From NCBI GenBank assembly GCA_963786625.1, contig CAWAZS010000010.1:248001-312000 (forward strand): a stretch of DNA of 64,000 nucleotides, read 5' to 3'. This document shows, one piece after another, positions 56,130 to 64,000 of the stretch. Source of the DNA: CAIWHR01 sp963786625. GTDB taxonomy: Bacteria > Pseudomonadota > Gammaproteobacteria > Burkholderiales > Casimicrobiaceae. Position 1 is the stretch's first letter. Every line of letters begins with the position of its first letter. The translations under genes and the position numbers were made by a program. The notes under the pieces were generated by a model. The model was not told where the DNA came from. It searched no databases and saw only the letters and a list, made by a program, of their open reading frames with translations.

Positions 56130-56531
56130 GTGCCAGGCGCCTCGCACTTCATTCTTTACGTTGCGGACCCACGGCGCAGCGCGGCGTTCTACTCCAGGGT
56201 GTTGGCCAGCGAGCCTCGGCTGGAAGTCCCTGGCATGACCGAGTTTGTCTTGCCCGGTGGCGCTATCTTGGGCCTCATGCCAGAGGGCGGCATTCGCAAA
56301 CTCCTTGGCCCGGTCCTCCCGGATCCTTCGGCAGCCCGAGGGGTGCCCAGGGCTGAGCTCTATCTTGTGGTTGCTGATCCAGATGCCTACCATCAACGAG
56401 CGCTCGCCTCGGGGGCTACGGAGCTGAGCCCGTTACTGGACCGCGATTGGGGCCACGCCGCATCCTATGCACTCGATCCCGATGGGCACGTTCTTGCGTT
56501 CGCGCATGTGCAAGGTCCGGTCGCGGCCTGA
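56130..56531 (+). CDS. Cassette 28: VOC-family protein
   Basis: A 133-residue VOC protein, unlike cassettes 1/5 and 14. It starts at GTG 56130 with PGASHFILYVADPRRSAAFY, has MTEFVLPGGAILGLMPEGGI, the linker RAELYLVVADPDAYHQRALA, and ends SYALDPDGHVLAFAHVQGPV. The last His/Ala region lacks a clear Glu ligand, so metal binding and activity are uncertain. Confidence 0.85.
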   Translation: MPGASHFILYVADPRRSAAFYSRVLASEPRLEVPGMTEFVLPGGAILGLMPEGGIRKLLGPVLPDPSAARGVPRAELYLVVADPDAYHQRALASGATELSPLLDRDWGHAASYALDPDGHVLAFAHVQGPVAA

Positions 56532-56618
56532 CCGGTCGCTCAACCGGACCCGCCGGTGCGCGTGTTCGTGTTCGGTCGGTGTCGGCGCGGTGGGCCGATT
56601 GGCTTCGATACGTTGGGC
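56526..56618 (+). other. attC site 28 (93 bp, type A variant)
   Basis: R'' GCCTGAC 56526-56532, R' GTTGGGC 56612-56618. Arms CGGTCGCTCAACCGGACCCG and GTGGGCCGATTGGCTTCG. Confidence 0.88.
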
Positions 56619-56645
56619 CACCGACGCTGACGCATGCGTTGACAA

Positions 56646-57629
56646 ATGAGTCCGCGACTCGCCTCCCGCGTCCTACTGCTGGCCTTCGTCGTCCTCGGCT
56701 CGATGCCCGCGCACGCGGACGCGGCGAGTCCCCGGATCGGCCTTCTGAGCCCGGGCACGCCGGAAAATGCCGGACCTATGCTCACGGGCTTGCGTCAGGG
56801 GTTACGCGAGCACGGATATGTTGAGGGGACCAACATCGCAATTGAATACCGGTTCGCGAACGACCAATTCGATCGCCTTCCGGAGCTCGCCCGAGAGCTC
56901 ATCGGATTGCCGGTCGACGTGCTGGTCACCCTCGTTACCCAAGCCTCCCTCGCGGCCAGGGACAATACGAAGACGATTCCGATCGTCATGGTCGGGGTTT
57001 CGGACCCGGTTGCCTCGGGGCTTGTCTCCTCGCTGCCGCATCCCGGCGGGAACGTAACCGGCACGTCGGGTATGTTTTCGGAAGCGGCCGGCAAACGCCT
57101 GCAGCTTCTGAAGGAATTGAGCCCCGGCGCCCAGCGCGTCGCCGTGCTTTGGAATCCGGCCAATCGCGTCTTCCAGATGCAGATGATCCGGGAAACCGAA
57201 GCTGCGGCTCGACCATTGGGCATCCAGCTTCGGATGTTCGAAGCGCGCGACTCGGAATCCATCGAGAGGGCGTTCGCGGCGATCTCGAAGGAGCGCGTCT
57301 CGGGCCTGAACGTGCTCCCGGACCCGGCACTTGCGGGGCACGCGGCTCGCATTGCGGCATTGGCAGCGAAGGCGCGTCTGCCGTCCGTGAGCGGGAACAG
57401 CGTATACGCCGATGCTGGCGGTCTTGTGACCTTCGGTCCAAGCTTCGCCGAAATGGCCCGCAGCGCAGGTGGCTACGTCGCGAAGATCCTCAAGGGTGCG
57501 AACCCCGCGCAACTTCCCGTCGAGCGACCTACGAAATTCGAGCTCGTGATCAACATGCAGACAGCGAAGCGGATTGGCGCGACGATACCCCAGTCGCTGC
57601 TGCTCCGGGCAGACCGTGTGATCGAATGA
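56646..57629 (+). CDS. Cassette 29: orphan ABC-type periplasmic substrate-binding protein
   Basis: A 327-residue exported receptor of the same family as cassette 17. The signal peptide is RVLLLAFVVLGSMPAHADAA. The mature start RIGLLSPGTPENAGPML, NIAIEYRFANDQFDRLPELA, HPGGNVTGTSGMFSEAAGKR and LGINGATIPQS-type ending (RIGATIPQSLLLRADRVIE) all fit. No membrane or ATPase partner is in the array. The presence of two such large receptor genes in separate cassettes is unusual for an integron. Confidence 0.88.
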   Translation: MSPRLASRVLLLAFVVLGSMPAHADAASPRIGLLSPGTPENAGPMLTGLRQGLREHGYVEGTNIAIEYRFANDQFDRLPELARELIGLPVDVLVTLVTQASLAARDNTKTIPIVMVGVSDPVASGLVSSLPHPGGNVTGTSGMFSEAAGKRLQLLKELSPGAQRVAVLWNPANRVFQMQMIRETEAAARPLGIQLRMFEARDSESIERAFAAISKERVSGLNVLPDPALAGHAARIAALAAKARLPSVSGNSVYADAGGLVTFGPSFAEMARSAGGYVAKILKGANPAQLPVERPTKFELVINMQTAKRIGATIPQSLLLRADRVIE

Positions 57630-57633
57630 CGGG

Positions 57634-57723
57634 GCCCAACCCGGCGCTCAACCGGATGGGCCGAAACGCGTCTTTCGATTCGCGAGCGCCGGTGCGCCCC
57701 GCCGGTTGGCTTGCACGTCGGGC
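57634..57723 (+). other. attC site 29 (90 bp, type A variant)
   Basis: R'' GCCCAAC 57634-57640, R' GTCGGGC 57717-57723 (second base pair T to C). Arms CGGCGCTCAACCGGATGGGC and GCCCCGCCGGTTGGCTTG. Confidence 0.82.
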
Positions 57724-57740
57724 ACTTCCTGGAAGGTGAT

Positions 57741-58130
57741 ATGAAGAACCATCCGATAGCGCTGCTCATCGAAAAGGCAGACGAGGCGATCAACCGGGAG
57801 GACTTCGACACCGTAGTCGATCTCTATACCGAGGATGCTGTTCTGGTGATCAAGCCGGGTAGGCATGCCGTAGGCAAAGTCGAAATCCGGAGCGCCATGG
57901 AAGCCATTGCTGCCCACTTCGATCGCAGCCTGGACGTGCGACAAGCCGGGATGGTGATTCTCGAAACGGGGGACACCGCACTCGTGCTGGCGAAGACGCT
58001 GGTCTCCGCAAAGAACTTTCCGGTGATCGAACGCAAGGCCACTTATGTGTTCAGGAAGGACACAAAGAATCGCTGGCTTTGCGCCATCGACAACTCCTAC
58101 GGGCACGAGGTCCTCGGCGCAAGTGGTTGA
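57741..58130 (+). CDS. Cassette 30: SnoaL/DUF4440-like protein, last in the array
   Basis: A 129-residue NTF2-like protein: NHPIALLIEKADEAINREDF, DTVVDLYTEDAVLVIKPGRH, VGKVEIRSAMEAIAAHFDRS, then ALVLAKTLVSAKNFPVIERK and ATYVFRKDTKNRWLCAIDNS. A GGAAGG ribosome site precedes ATG 57741. No attC follows the stop codon, so it marks the distal end of the integron; its own attC may have been lost. Confidence 0.85.
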   Translation: MKNHPIALLIEKADEAINREDFDTVVDLYTEDAVLVIKPGRHAVGKVEIRSAMEAIAAHFDRSLDVRQAGMVILETGDTALVLAKTLVSAKNFPVIERKATYVFRKDTKNRWLCAIDNSYGHEVLGASG

Positions 58131-58230
58131 CCATTCGGGCGTGTTCGCCGGGGACGGATGGCCCGGCGAGCCGTGAGGTCGACGACCTGCCGCGCGCGAT
58201 CGACGTTGCACGCACGCTTCCGCGCCGGCG

Positions 58231-59226
58231 CTAGTCCCTGTCGTCGTCCTCGCCGCGCGTCGCGCGCATCAGCCGGTCGCGCACCGCGGTCCATGCGTCG
58301 CCCCTGGGCGCGGCTTCGATGAGGATCGCATCGGCATTCGCGGCGTCGAGCGCGCGCAGGTTCGCGTAGAGATCGTGCGCGTACGCAGCGACGCCGGCCG
58401 GCGCATGGATCCATGCGCCGGCGAAGTCCGCCGGTCGCGCGACGGTGCGCGCGAGCACCGCGACCGCTTCGTCGCGGTCCGCGAGCTGGTTGATCTCGGC
58501 GTGCAGCACCTCGGGCGCGACGAGCGTTGCCGGGGTATGCGGCGCGTAGTGCGCCGCGAGCGTTCCGGAGGCGCGCGGCGCCGAAGCGTCGGGCGTTCCG
58601 GGCGCGCGTCCCAGCACCCGCGCAAGCTCGGGCACGGTGATCGCGCCGGGCCGCAGCAGCACGGGCGCCCCGCCGGCGAAGGAAACGATCGTGGACTCGA
58701 TGCCCACGGCGCAGGCGCCGCCGTCGAGGATCATCGCGACGGCGTCGCCGAGATCGTCGGCGACGTGCTGCGCGGTGGTCGGCGAGATGCGGCCGAAGCG
58801 GTTGGCCGAAGGCGCCGCGATGCCGTCGCCGAAAGCCTCCAGCAGCGCGCGCGCGACGGGATGCGACGGCACGCGCAGTCCGACGCTGTCCTGGCCGCCG
58901 GTGACGCTGTCGGGCACCTGCGCTGCGCGCGGCAGTATCAGCGTCAGCGGCCCGGGCCAGAATGCCGCGGCAAGCGCCATCGCGCCCTCCGGCACCGAAC
59001 GCGCCCACTCCGCAAGTCGCGTTGTGTCGTACAGGTGCACGATGACCGGATGGTCCGCCGGCCGTCCCTTCGCGGCGAAGATGCGCTCGACCGCGGCGGG
59101 GTCCCGCGCGTCGGCGCCGAGTCCGTACACGGTCTCGGTCGGAAAGGCGACGAGCTCTCCCGCGCGCAGGCGCTCGGCGGCACGCGCGACCGCGCCGGGG
59201 CTCGGCGCCTCGATCGACACGCTCAT
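58231..59226 (-). CDS. ywlC: L-threonylcarbamoyladenylate synthase (Sua5/YwlC type)
   Basis: Makes threonylcarbamoyl-AMP from threonine, bicarbonate and ATP for the universal t6A37 tRNA modification. The 331-residue protein has the SUA5-YciO-YrdC domain (AAERLRAGELVAFPTETVYG; KGRPADHPVIVHL; SVGLRVPSHPVARALLEAFG; APSANRFGRISPTTAQHV). It also has the extra C-terminal Sua5 domain linked by the SGTLAAHYAPHTP hinge, which distinguishes Sua5 from TsaC. It lies on the minus strand just beyond the integron end and 142 bp from the divergent metK. Confidence 0.92.
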   Translation of the reverse strand: MSVSIEAPSPGAVARAAERLRAGELVAFPTETVYGLGADARDPAAVERIFAAKGRPADHPVIVHLYDTTRLAEWARSVPEGAMALAAAFWPGPLTLILPRAAQVPDSVTGGQDSVGLRVPSHPVARALLEAFGDGIAAPSANRFGRISPTTAQHVADDLGDAVAMILDGGACAVGIESTIVSFAGGAPVLLRPGAITVPELARVLGRAPGTPDASAPRASGTLAAHYAPHTPATLVAPEVLHAEINQLADRDEAVAVLARTVARPADFAGAWIHAPAGVAAYAHDLYANLRALDAANADAILIEAAPRGDAWTAVRDRLMRATRGEDDDRD

Positions 59227-59296
59227 CGCACCACCCCCGGCGATACGCGCGCAATCCTGCCGGCGCCGCCCTTGGCGCGTGACCGGGGGCCGCGGC

Positions 59297-59313
59297 GAAT
59301 TCTGCTAGAATTC
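59297..59313 (+). promoter_or_regulatory. Palindrome and possible -10 in the metK leader
   Basis: GAATTC-TGCTA-GAATTC forms a perfect 6-bp inverted repeat around 5 bases, and TAGAAT (59306-59311) inside it is a fair -10 hexamer. The ribosome site AAGGAG follows at 59358-59363. No recognisable SAM riboswitch is seen in the short leader. Confidence 0.45.
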
Positions 59314-59368
59314 AAGCTTTTTCCTGGCACGCTTCTTGTATGCGACGCCGGGATGGCAAGGAGCGGCA

Positions 59369-60535
59369 ATGAGTGATTTCCTGTTCACGTCGGAATCGGT
59401 CTCCGAGGGTCACCCGGACAAGGTGGCGGACCAGATTTCCGACGCGGTCCTCGACGCGATTCTAGAGCAAGACCCGACCGGGCGCGTCGCGGCCGAGACG
59501 CTCGTCTCGACCGGTCTCGTGGTGATGAGCGGCGAGATCACGACAGCGATCAAGCACGATTACGCGCGGATCGCGCGCGAAACCATCCGCCGCATCGGCT
59601 ACAACGACCCCGAGCTGCGCTTCGACGCCGACGGCTGCGCGGTGATGGTGTGCTACGGCCGGCAGTCGCCCGACATCGCCCGCGGCGTCGACCACGCGTC
59701 CGACGAATACCTGAACCAGGGCGCCGGCGACCAGGGCTTGATGTTCGGCTACGCCTGCGACGAGACGCCGTCGCTGATGCCGTTCCCGATCTATTACGCG
59801 CACCGGCTCGTGCAGCGCCAGAGCGAGGTGCGCAAGGACGGCCGGCTGCCGTGGCTGCGGCCCGACGCCAAGTCGCAGGTGACGGTGCGCTATGTCAACG
59901 GCAAGCCGGTGTCGATCGACACCGTCGTGCTGTCGACGCAGCACCATCCGAGCATGAACGACAAGCAGTCGGCGCTGGCCGAGGCCGTGATCGACGAGGT
60001 GATCAAGCCGGTGCTGCCGGCGAACATGCTCACGGGCACCAAGTACCTCGTCAATCCGACCGGACGCTTCGAGATCGGCGGACCGCACGGCGACGCCGGG
60101 CTCACCGGACGCAAGATCATCGTCGACACCTACGGCGGCGCGGCCCCGCACGGCGGCGGCGCGTTCTCCGGCAAGGACCCGTCGAAGGTGGACCGCTCGG
60201 CGGCGTACGCGGCGCGCTACGTCGCGAAGAACATCGTCGCCGCCGGCATCGCCACGCAATGCCAGGTGCAGCTCTCGTACGCGATCGGCGTCGCGCGCCC
60301 GATCAACGTGACCGTCTACACCGAGGGCACCGGCCGCATCTCGGACGAGAAGATCGCCGAGCTCGTCAACGAGCACTTCGATCTGCGCCCGAAGGGCATC
60401 ATCAGGATGCTCGACCTGCTGCGCCCGATCTACTCGAAGACCGCCGCGTACGGCCACTTCGGCCGCGACGAGCCCGAGTTCACCTGGGAAGCGACCGACA
60501 AGGCCGAAGCGCTGAAGGTGGCCGCGGGGATCTGA
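59369..60535 (+). CDS. metK: S-adenosylmethionine synthetase
   Basis: Makes SAM from methionine and ATP in the cytoplasm. The 388-residue protein shows SVSEGHPDKVADQISDA at the N-terminus (ATP site His and Asp), the GAGDQGLMFGYACDETP hexapeptide-like signature and the GGGAFSGKDPSKVDRSAAY loop, all canonical. ATG 59369 is preceded by AAGGAG at 5-base spacing; the longer TTG frame from 59336 is rejected. Together with ahcY at the window end it covers SAM synthesis and SAH removal. Confidence 0.97.
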   Translation: MSDFLFTSESVSEGHPDKVADQISDAVLDAILEQDPTGRVAAETLVSTGLVVMSGEITTAIKHDYARIARETIRRIGYNDPELRFDADGCAVMVCYGRQSPDIARGVDHASDEYLNQGAGDQGLMFGYACDETPSLMPFPIYYAHRLVQRQSEVRKDGRLPWLRPDAKSQVTVRYVNGKPVSIDTVVLSTQHHPSMNDKQSALAEAVIDEVIKPVLPANMLTGTKYLVNPTGRFEIGGPHGDAGLTGRKIIVDTYGGAAPHGGGAFSGKDPSKVDRSAAYAARYVAKNIVAAGIATQCQVQLSYAIGVARPINVTVYTEGTGRISDEKIAELVNEHFDLRPKGIIRMLDLLRPIYSKTAAYGHFGRDEPEFTWEATDKAEALKVAAGI

Positions 60536-60563
60536 CGCCCGAAGCGTTGCGCCGGAGCCGAGC

Positions 60564-61679
60564 GTGCGCCTGTTCGACCCGATCGACCTGCGCGGCCTGA
60601 GGCTGCCCAATCGCATCGTCGTCTCGCCGATGTGCCAGTACTCGGCCGAGAGCGGCTGCGCGACCGACTGGCACCTCGTCCACTGGGGCCAGCTGTTCCT
60701 GTCGGGCGCCGGCATGTTCACCATCGAAGCGACCGCGGTCACCGCCGAAGGCCGGATCACGCCGGGCTGCCTCGGCCTCTGGGACGACGCCACCGAGCAC
60801 GCGCTGGCCACCACGCTCGCCCGCGCGCGCCGGCAGGCCCCGCCGATAGCCGTCGCGATCCAGCTCGCGCATGCCGGACGCAAGGGCTCGTCGGCGCGGC
60901 CGTGGGAAGGCGGCATGCTGATCCCGCGGCGACAAGGGCGGGTGGCTGCCGGTCGCGCCGTCGGCCGTGCCGCACGCGGCGGGCGAGAGCCCTCCCGCGG
61001 CGCTCGACGCCGCCGGTCTCGCCGCGGTTCGCGAGGCGTTCGTGGCCTCCGCGCGGCGCGCCGAGCGCTGCGGGATCGACGCCATCGAGCTGCACATGGC
61101 GCACGGCTACCTGCTGCACGAATTCCTGTCGCCGCTCGCGAACCGCCGCGACGATGCGTACGGCGGCAGTCTCGACAACCGGCTTCGCTTTCCGCTCGAG
61201 GTGTTCGACGCGGTGCGCGCGGTGTGGCCGGACGGGCGGCCGCTGGGCGTGCGCGTTTCGGCGACCGATTGGGTCGAAGGCGGCTGGATGCCGGAGGAAG
61301 CGGTCGAGCTCGCAACGCGCCTCAAGGCGCGCGGTTGCGACTGGATCGACGTGTCGAGCGGCGGCGTTTCGCCGCGCAGCGCATCCCGGCAGCGAGCGCG
61401 GGCATCCACGTGCCCTTCGCGCGGCAGATCCGGCGCGCGACCGGCATCGTGACCATGGCGGTCGGCCTCATCACCGAGCCCGAGCACGCCGACGCGATCA
61501 TCGCGGCGGGCGATGCCGACATGGTCGCGCTCGCCCGCGCGTTCCTGCGCGATCCGCGCTGGCCGTGGCGCGCCGCGGCGGCGCTCGGCGGCACGGTGGC
61601 GGGCCCGCCGCAGTACTGGCGCGCGCTGACCAAGGAGACCGCCGGGATCTTCGGCGAGTTGCGCGCCGGGCAGCGCTGA
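60564..61679 (+). pseudogene. Old-yellow-enzyme-type NADH:flavin oxidoreductase (YqjM-like), two apparent frameshifts
   Basis: FMN enzyme that reduces activated C=C bonds. The GTG start at 60564 opens RLFDPIDLRGLRLPNRIVVS, with the YqjM-type active-site Cys in SPMCQYSAE and IQLAHAGRKGS. One extra base near 60930 shifts the frame, which resumes KGGWLPVAPSAVPHAAGE, IDAIELHMAHGYLLHEFLSP and DAYGGSLDNRLRF. One missing base near 61374 shifts it back to AASAGIHVPFARQIRRATGI and the normal C-terminus at 61679. Corrected length is about 371 residues. Intact motifs on both sides argue for sequence error. Confidence 0.87.
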
Positions 61680-61713
61680 GCCCGCGCCACCGCGCGGCGG
61701 ATCGCTGCAAGCC

Positions 61714-61742
61714 TTTCATCCGACAGGATTTTCTGCTAAGAT
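61714..61742 (+). promoter_or_regulatory. Putative promoter of the 42-residue gene
   Basis: TAAGAT (61737-61742) is a fair -10; the -35 region (TTTCAT, 61714-61719, 17-bp spacing) is poor. The A+T-rich patch stands out between two G+C-rich genes and lies about 90 bp before the small ORF. Confidence 0.45.
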
Positions 61743-61833
61743 CCGACCCTTTCCGGCGCCGCATCCCGCGGCGCCGTGACGCCAATCCGGACACGATCGC
61801 ACGCGCGGATCGCACACGCACAAGGAGACCACC

Positions 61834-61962
61834 ATGGCCGAACGAACCCGAACCCGCCGCAACACCCTCGAGCGTCGCTGCCTGGGCAAGGCCTACAAGC
61901 GCCTGTTCGTCGGCTCGACCAAGGGCGTCTTCAAGATGCTCGAGAAAATCAAGAAGGCATAA
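61834..61962 (+). CDS. Small, highly basic protein of 42 residues
   Basis: ATG 61834 has AAGGAG 7 bases upstream and opens MAERTRTRRNTLERRCLGKA, followed by YKRLFVGSTKGVFKMLEKIK and a stop at 61960-61962. More than a quarter of residues are Lys/Arg, which suggests nucleic-acid or membrane contact. Its own promoter-like patch and a strong intrinsic terminator 33 bp downstream make a complete monocistronic unit. I do not recognise a family. It is too short to be found by usual length cut-offs. Confidence 0.7.
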   Translation: MAERTRTRRNTLERRCLGKAYKRLFVGSTKGVFKMLEKIKKA

Positions 61963-61995
61963 CACCTTCTCCGGCGCGATCCGCGCCGATCCCGT

Positions 61996-62026
61996 GCAAG
62001 GGGCCGCGATGCGGCCCTTGCCTTTT
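61996..62026 (+). terminator. Intrinsic terminator of the small basic gene
   Basis: GCAAGGGGCCGC (61996-62007) and GCGGCCCTTGC (62011-62021) form an 11-bp stem with one bulged G and a 3-base loop, followed by CTTTT. This is a classical Rho-independent terminator shape. Confidence 0.82.
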
Positions 62027-62110
62027 GCAGCGCGCGTCGCGCCCGCCATCGGACGCCCTCGGCGACGTGCCGGCGGCGAACTTCGCCGGGCACGCCGGCC
62101 CGGCCCGACC

Positions 62111-62642
62111 ATGCCCTTCGCCTACTACGCCAGACTCTCCCCCGCGCGGCAGCGCATCTACCGGCAGAGCGACGCGATCGTCGCGCTCGAGCTCCCGCCG
62201 GGGGTCGGCGGTCGGATCGCGCGTCGCGCAGATTCGCGCCGGCCTCGCTCGCGACGACCGCGCAGCCGTGCAGACGGCGTCCCAGGCGCTGATCGACGCG
62301 CTGGTCGCCGGCTACCGGGTGCCGAGGATCCGCGTCCGCGTTCTGGCGAAGCGTCCGGCCGACGACAGCGGCGAGCTGCACGGCCTGTACGAGCCCGACG
62401 AGGGCGCCACTCCGGCGCGCATCAGCGTCTGGATGCGCACGGCGGCGCGCCGCGATGTCGTGGCGTTCAAGACCTTCCTGCGCACGCTGATCCACGAGCT
62501 CTGCCACCACCTCGACTACGAGCTCTACAAGCTGCCGGAGACCTTTCACACCGAGGGCTTCTACAAGCGCGAGTCCACCCTCGTCGCCGCCCTGCTGCGC
62601 GAGGAGGCCGCCGCGGCCGACCCGCAGGGCCGGCTGTTGTGA
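62111..62642 (+). pseudogene. HExxH metallopeptidase-like protein, one apparent frameshift
   Basis: ATG 62111 starts MPFAYYARLSPARQRIYRQS. One extra base near 62205-62213 shifts the frame, which continues RVAQIRAGLARDDRAAVQTA and then GELHGLYEPDEGATPARISV, TFLRTLIHELCHHLDYELYK and FHTEGFYKRESTLVAALLRE. HELCH fits the zinc motif HExxH, and the Glu/His in FHTEGF could complete the site. Similar proteins occur in betaproteobacteria as conserved hypotheticals; the SprT-like label is only tentative. Corrected length is about 176 residues. Confidence 0.72.
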
Positions 62643-62687
62643 ACAGGGCGCCGAAGGCGGCGGGCGCCCGTTCCGTCTTCCGCCCCG

Positions 62688-62716
62688 TCGACGGACGCGG
62701 CCCGTTGGGTTAAGAT
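62688..62716 (+). promoter_or_regulatory. Promoter of the ahcY transcript
   Basis: TCGACG (62688-62693) and TAAGAT (62711-62716) are 17 bp apart. The start of transcription would fall about 62723, directly before the SAH riboswitch. Confidence 0.55.
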
Positions 62717-62726
62717 TCCGGCCTCT

Positions 62727-62812
62727 CCCCGAGGAGCGTTGCAACAGGATGGCGCGCGAGGCGCGCGTCCTGCCAGGCTCGGGGTATTCACCCTCTGCAA
62801 CCGCGCTCGTTG
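62727..62812 (+). promoter_or_regulatory. SAH riboswitch upstream of ahcY
   Basis: The conserved SAH-aptamer blocks appear in order. CCCCGAGGAGCGTTGCAAC (from 62727) is followed by the P2 hairpin ATGGCGCGCGAGGCGCGCGT, then CCAGGCTCGGGG (62773-62784), which closes P1, and TGCAACCGCGCTCG (62796-62809), whose CGCTC can pair with GGAGCG as the H-type pseudoknot. This motif activates ahcY when S-adenosylhomocysteine accumulates. Position and target gene both fit. Confidence 0.9.
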
Positions 62813-62887
62813 AACCGTGCCCGCGCACGGGGTGACGAGAGCCCTTCCCGCCGCCCCGCCGCGCGGTCACCAACGATGGAGTGACCG

Positions 62888-64000
<1,113 letters not shown>

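Larger units (their letters stand above)
38733..58130. mobile_element. Chromosomal integron: integrase, attI region and about 30 cassettes
   Basis: The integrase gene is on the minus strand and all cassette genes are on the plus strand, diverging from it. Core sites of the GTTRRRY type recur every 0.4-1.2 kb from 39858 to 57717. Each is preceded by an inverted-repeat attC that begins RYYYAAC close to the stop codon of the cassette gene. Many attC sites share the arms CGGTCAACCGGACGCGCCG and CGGCGCGCCGGTTACC, which is typical of sedentary chromosomal integrons. The array ends without an attC after the last cassette gene at 58130. Cassette genes are visibly lower in G+C than both flanks. Confidence 0.96.

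Noticed and set aside
40276..57723. Regularly recurring inverted repeats taken as a CRISPR array or as IS ends
   Set aside because: Spacing is irregular (0.4-1.2 kb), each interval holds a gene in the same direction, and each repeat has the paired RYYYAAC/GTTRRRY cores of attC sites next to an integron integrase.

Overview
The window looks like chromosome of a high-G+C betaproteobacterium, probably Burkholderiales or a close relative. The evidence is the G+C-rich coding style, Bug/TctC-type tricarboxylate transport, an NAD-linked formate dehydrogenase of the Fds type, an SAH riboswitch in front of ahcY, and G+C-rich palindromic intergenic elements of the kind I associate with that order. The taxonomic call is inference; there is no rRNA or tRNA gene to anchor it.

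Layout. (1) 1-6341: a co-directional operon with the end of a peptide-type ABC permease, its two ATPases, a short-chain dehydrogenase and a three-gene HcnABC/opine-oxidase-like flavoprotein set. (2) 6657-10258, minus strand: a small secreted hypothetical protein, an MmgE/PrpD protein and a MatB-type malonyl-CoA synthetase. (3) 10477-21377: an oxalate-to-CO2 module. NDP-forming acyl-CoA ligase, formyl-CoA transferase (frc) and oxalyl-CoA decarboxylase (oxc) lie on the minus strand. A GntR regulator and a two-gene NAD-formate dehydrogenase (FdsG-FdsB fusion plus FdsA) run divergently. A long inverted repeat sits in the divergent promoter. (4) 21403-29870: a class III adenylate cyclase/TolB-like/TPR protein, a tripartite tricarboxylate transporter (TctABC) and a divergent TRAP transporter (DctPQM). 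(5) 29858-38674: glycerate kinase (minus) and a methylmalonyl-CoA module (mutase, MeaB chaperone, biotin-dependent carboxylase beta and alpha, epimerase-like VOC protein).

(6) 38733-58130 is the outstanding region: a chromosomal integron. An integron integrase gene (minus strand, with one apparent frameshift) is followed by an attI-side core site at 39858 and about 30 gene cassettes, all on the plus strand. The cassettes are separated by 29 recognisable attC sites (57-129 bp) of at least four sequence families. The cassette genes are visibly less G+C-rich than the flanks and encode small one-domain proteins: VOC, SnoaL/NTF2-like, GNAT, SRPBCC, isochorismatase, GFA, DUF1428, DUF1330, YCII and RibD-C. 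There are also membrane proteins, a CDF transporter, a Gdx/SugE exporter with its own guanidine-II riboswitch, a RelE/RHH toxin-antitoxin pair with its own promoter, a dihaem cytochrome c, two orphan periplasmic binding proteins and several unknowns. One cassette is present twice and one has a promoter but no convincing gene.

(7) 58231-64000: housekeeping genes. These are Sua5/YwlC threonylcarbamoyl-AMP synthase, metK, an old-yellow-enzyme gene, a 42-residue basic protein with its own terminator, an HExxH metallopeptidase-like gene and ahcY behind an SAH riboswitch. metK and ahcY are the two ends of the SAM cycle.

Caution: ten single-base indels interrupt nine otherwise well-conserved genes between about 29.9-39.6 kb and 60.9-63.4 kb (glycerate kinase, meaB, pccB, pccA, epimerase-like, intI, OYE twice, metallopeptidase, ahcY). 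Several of these genes are essential or housekeeping, so local sequence error is more likely than real decay. I annotate them as single frameshifted genes.
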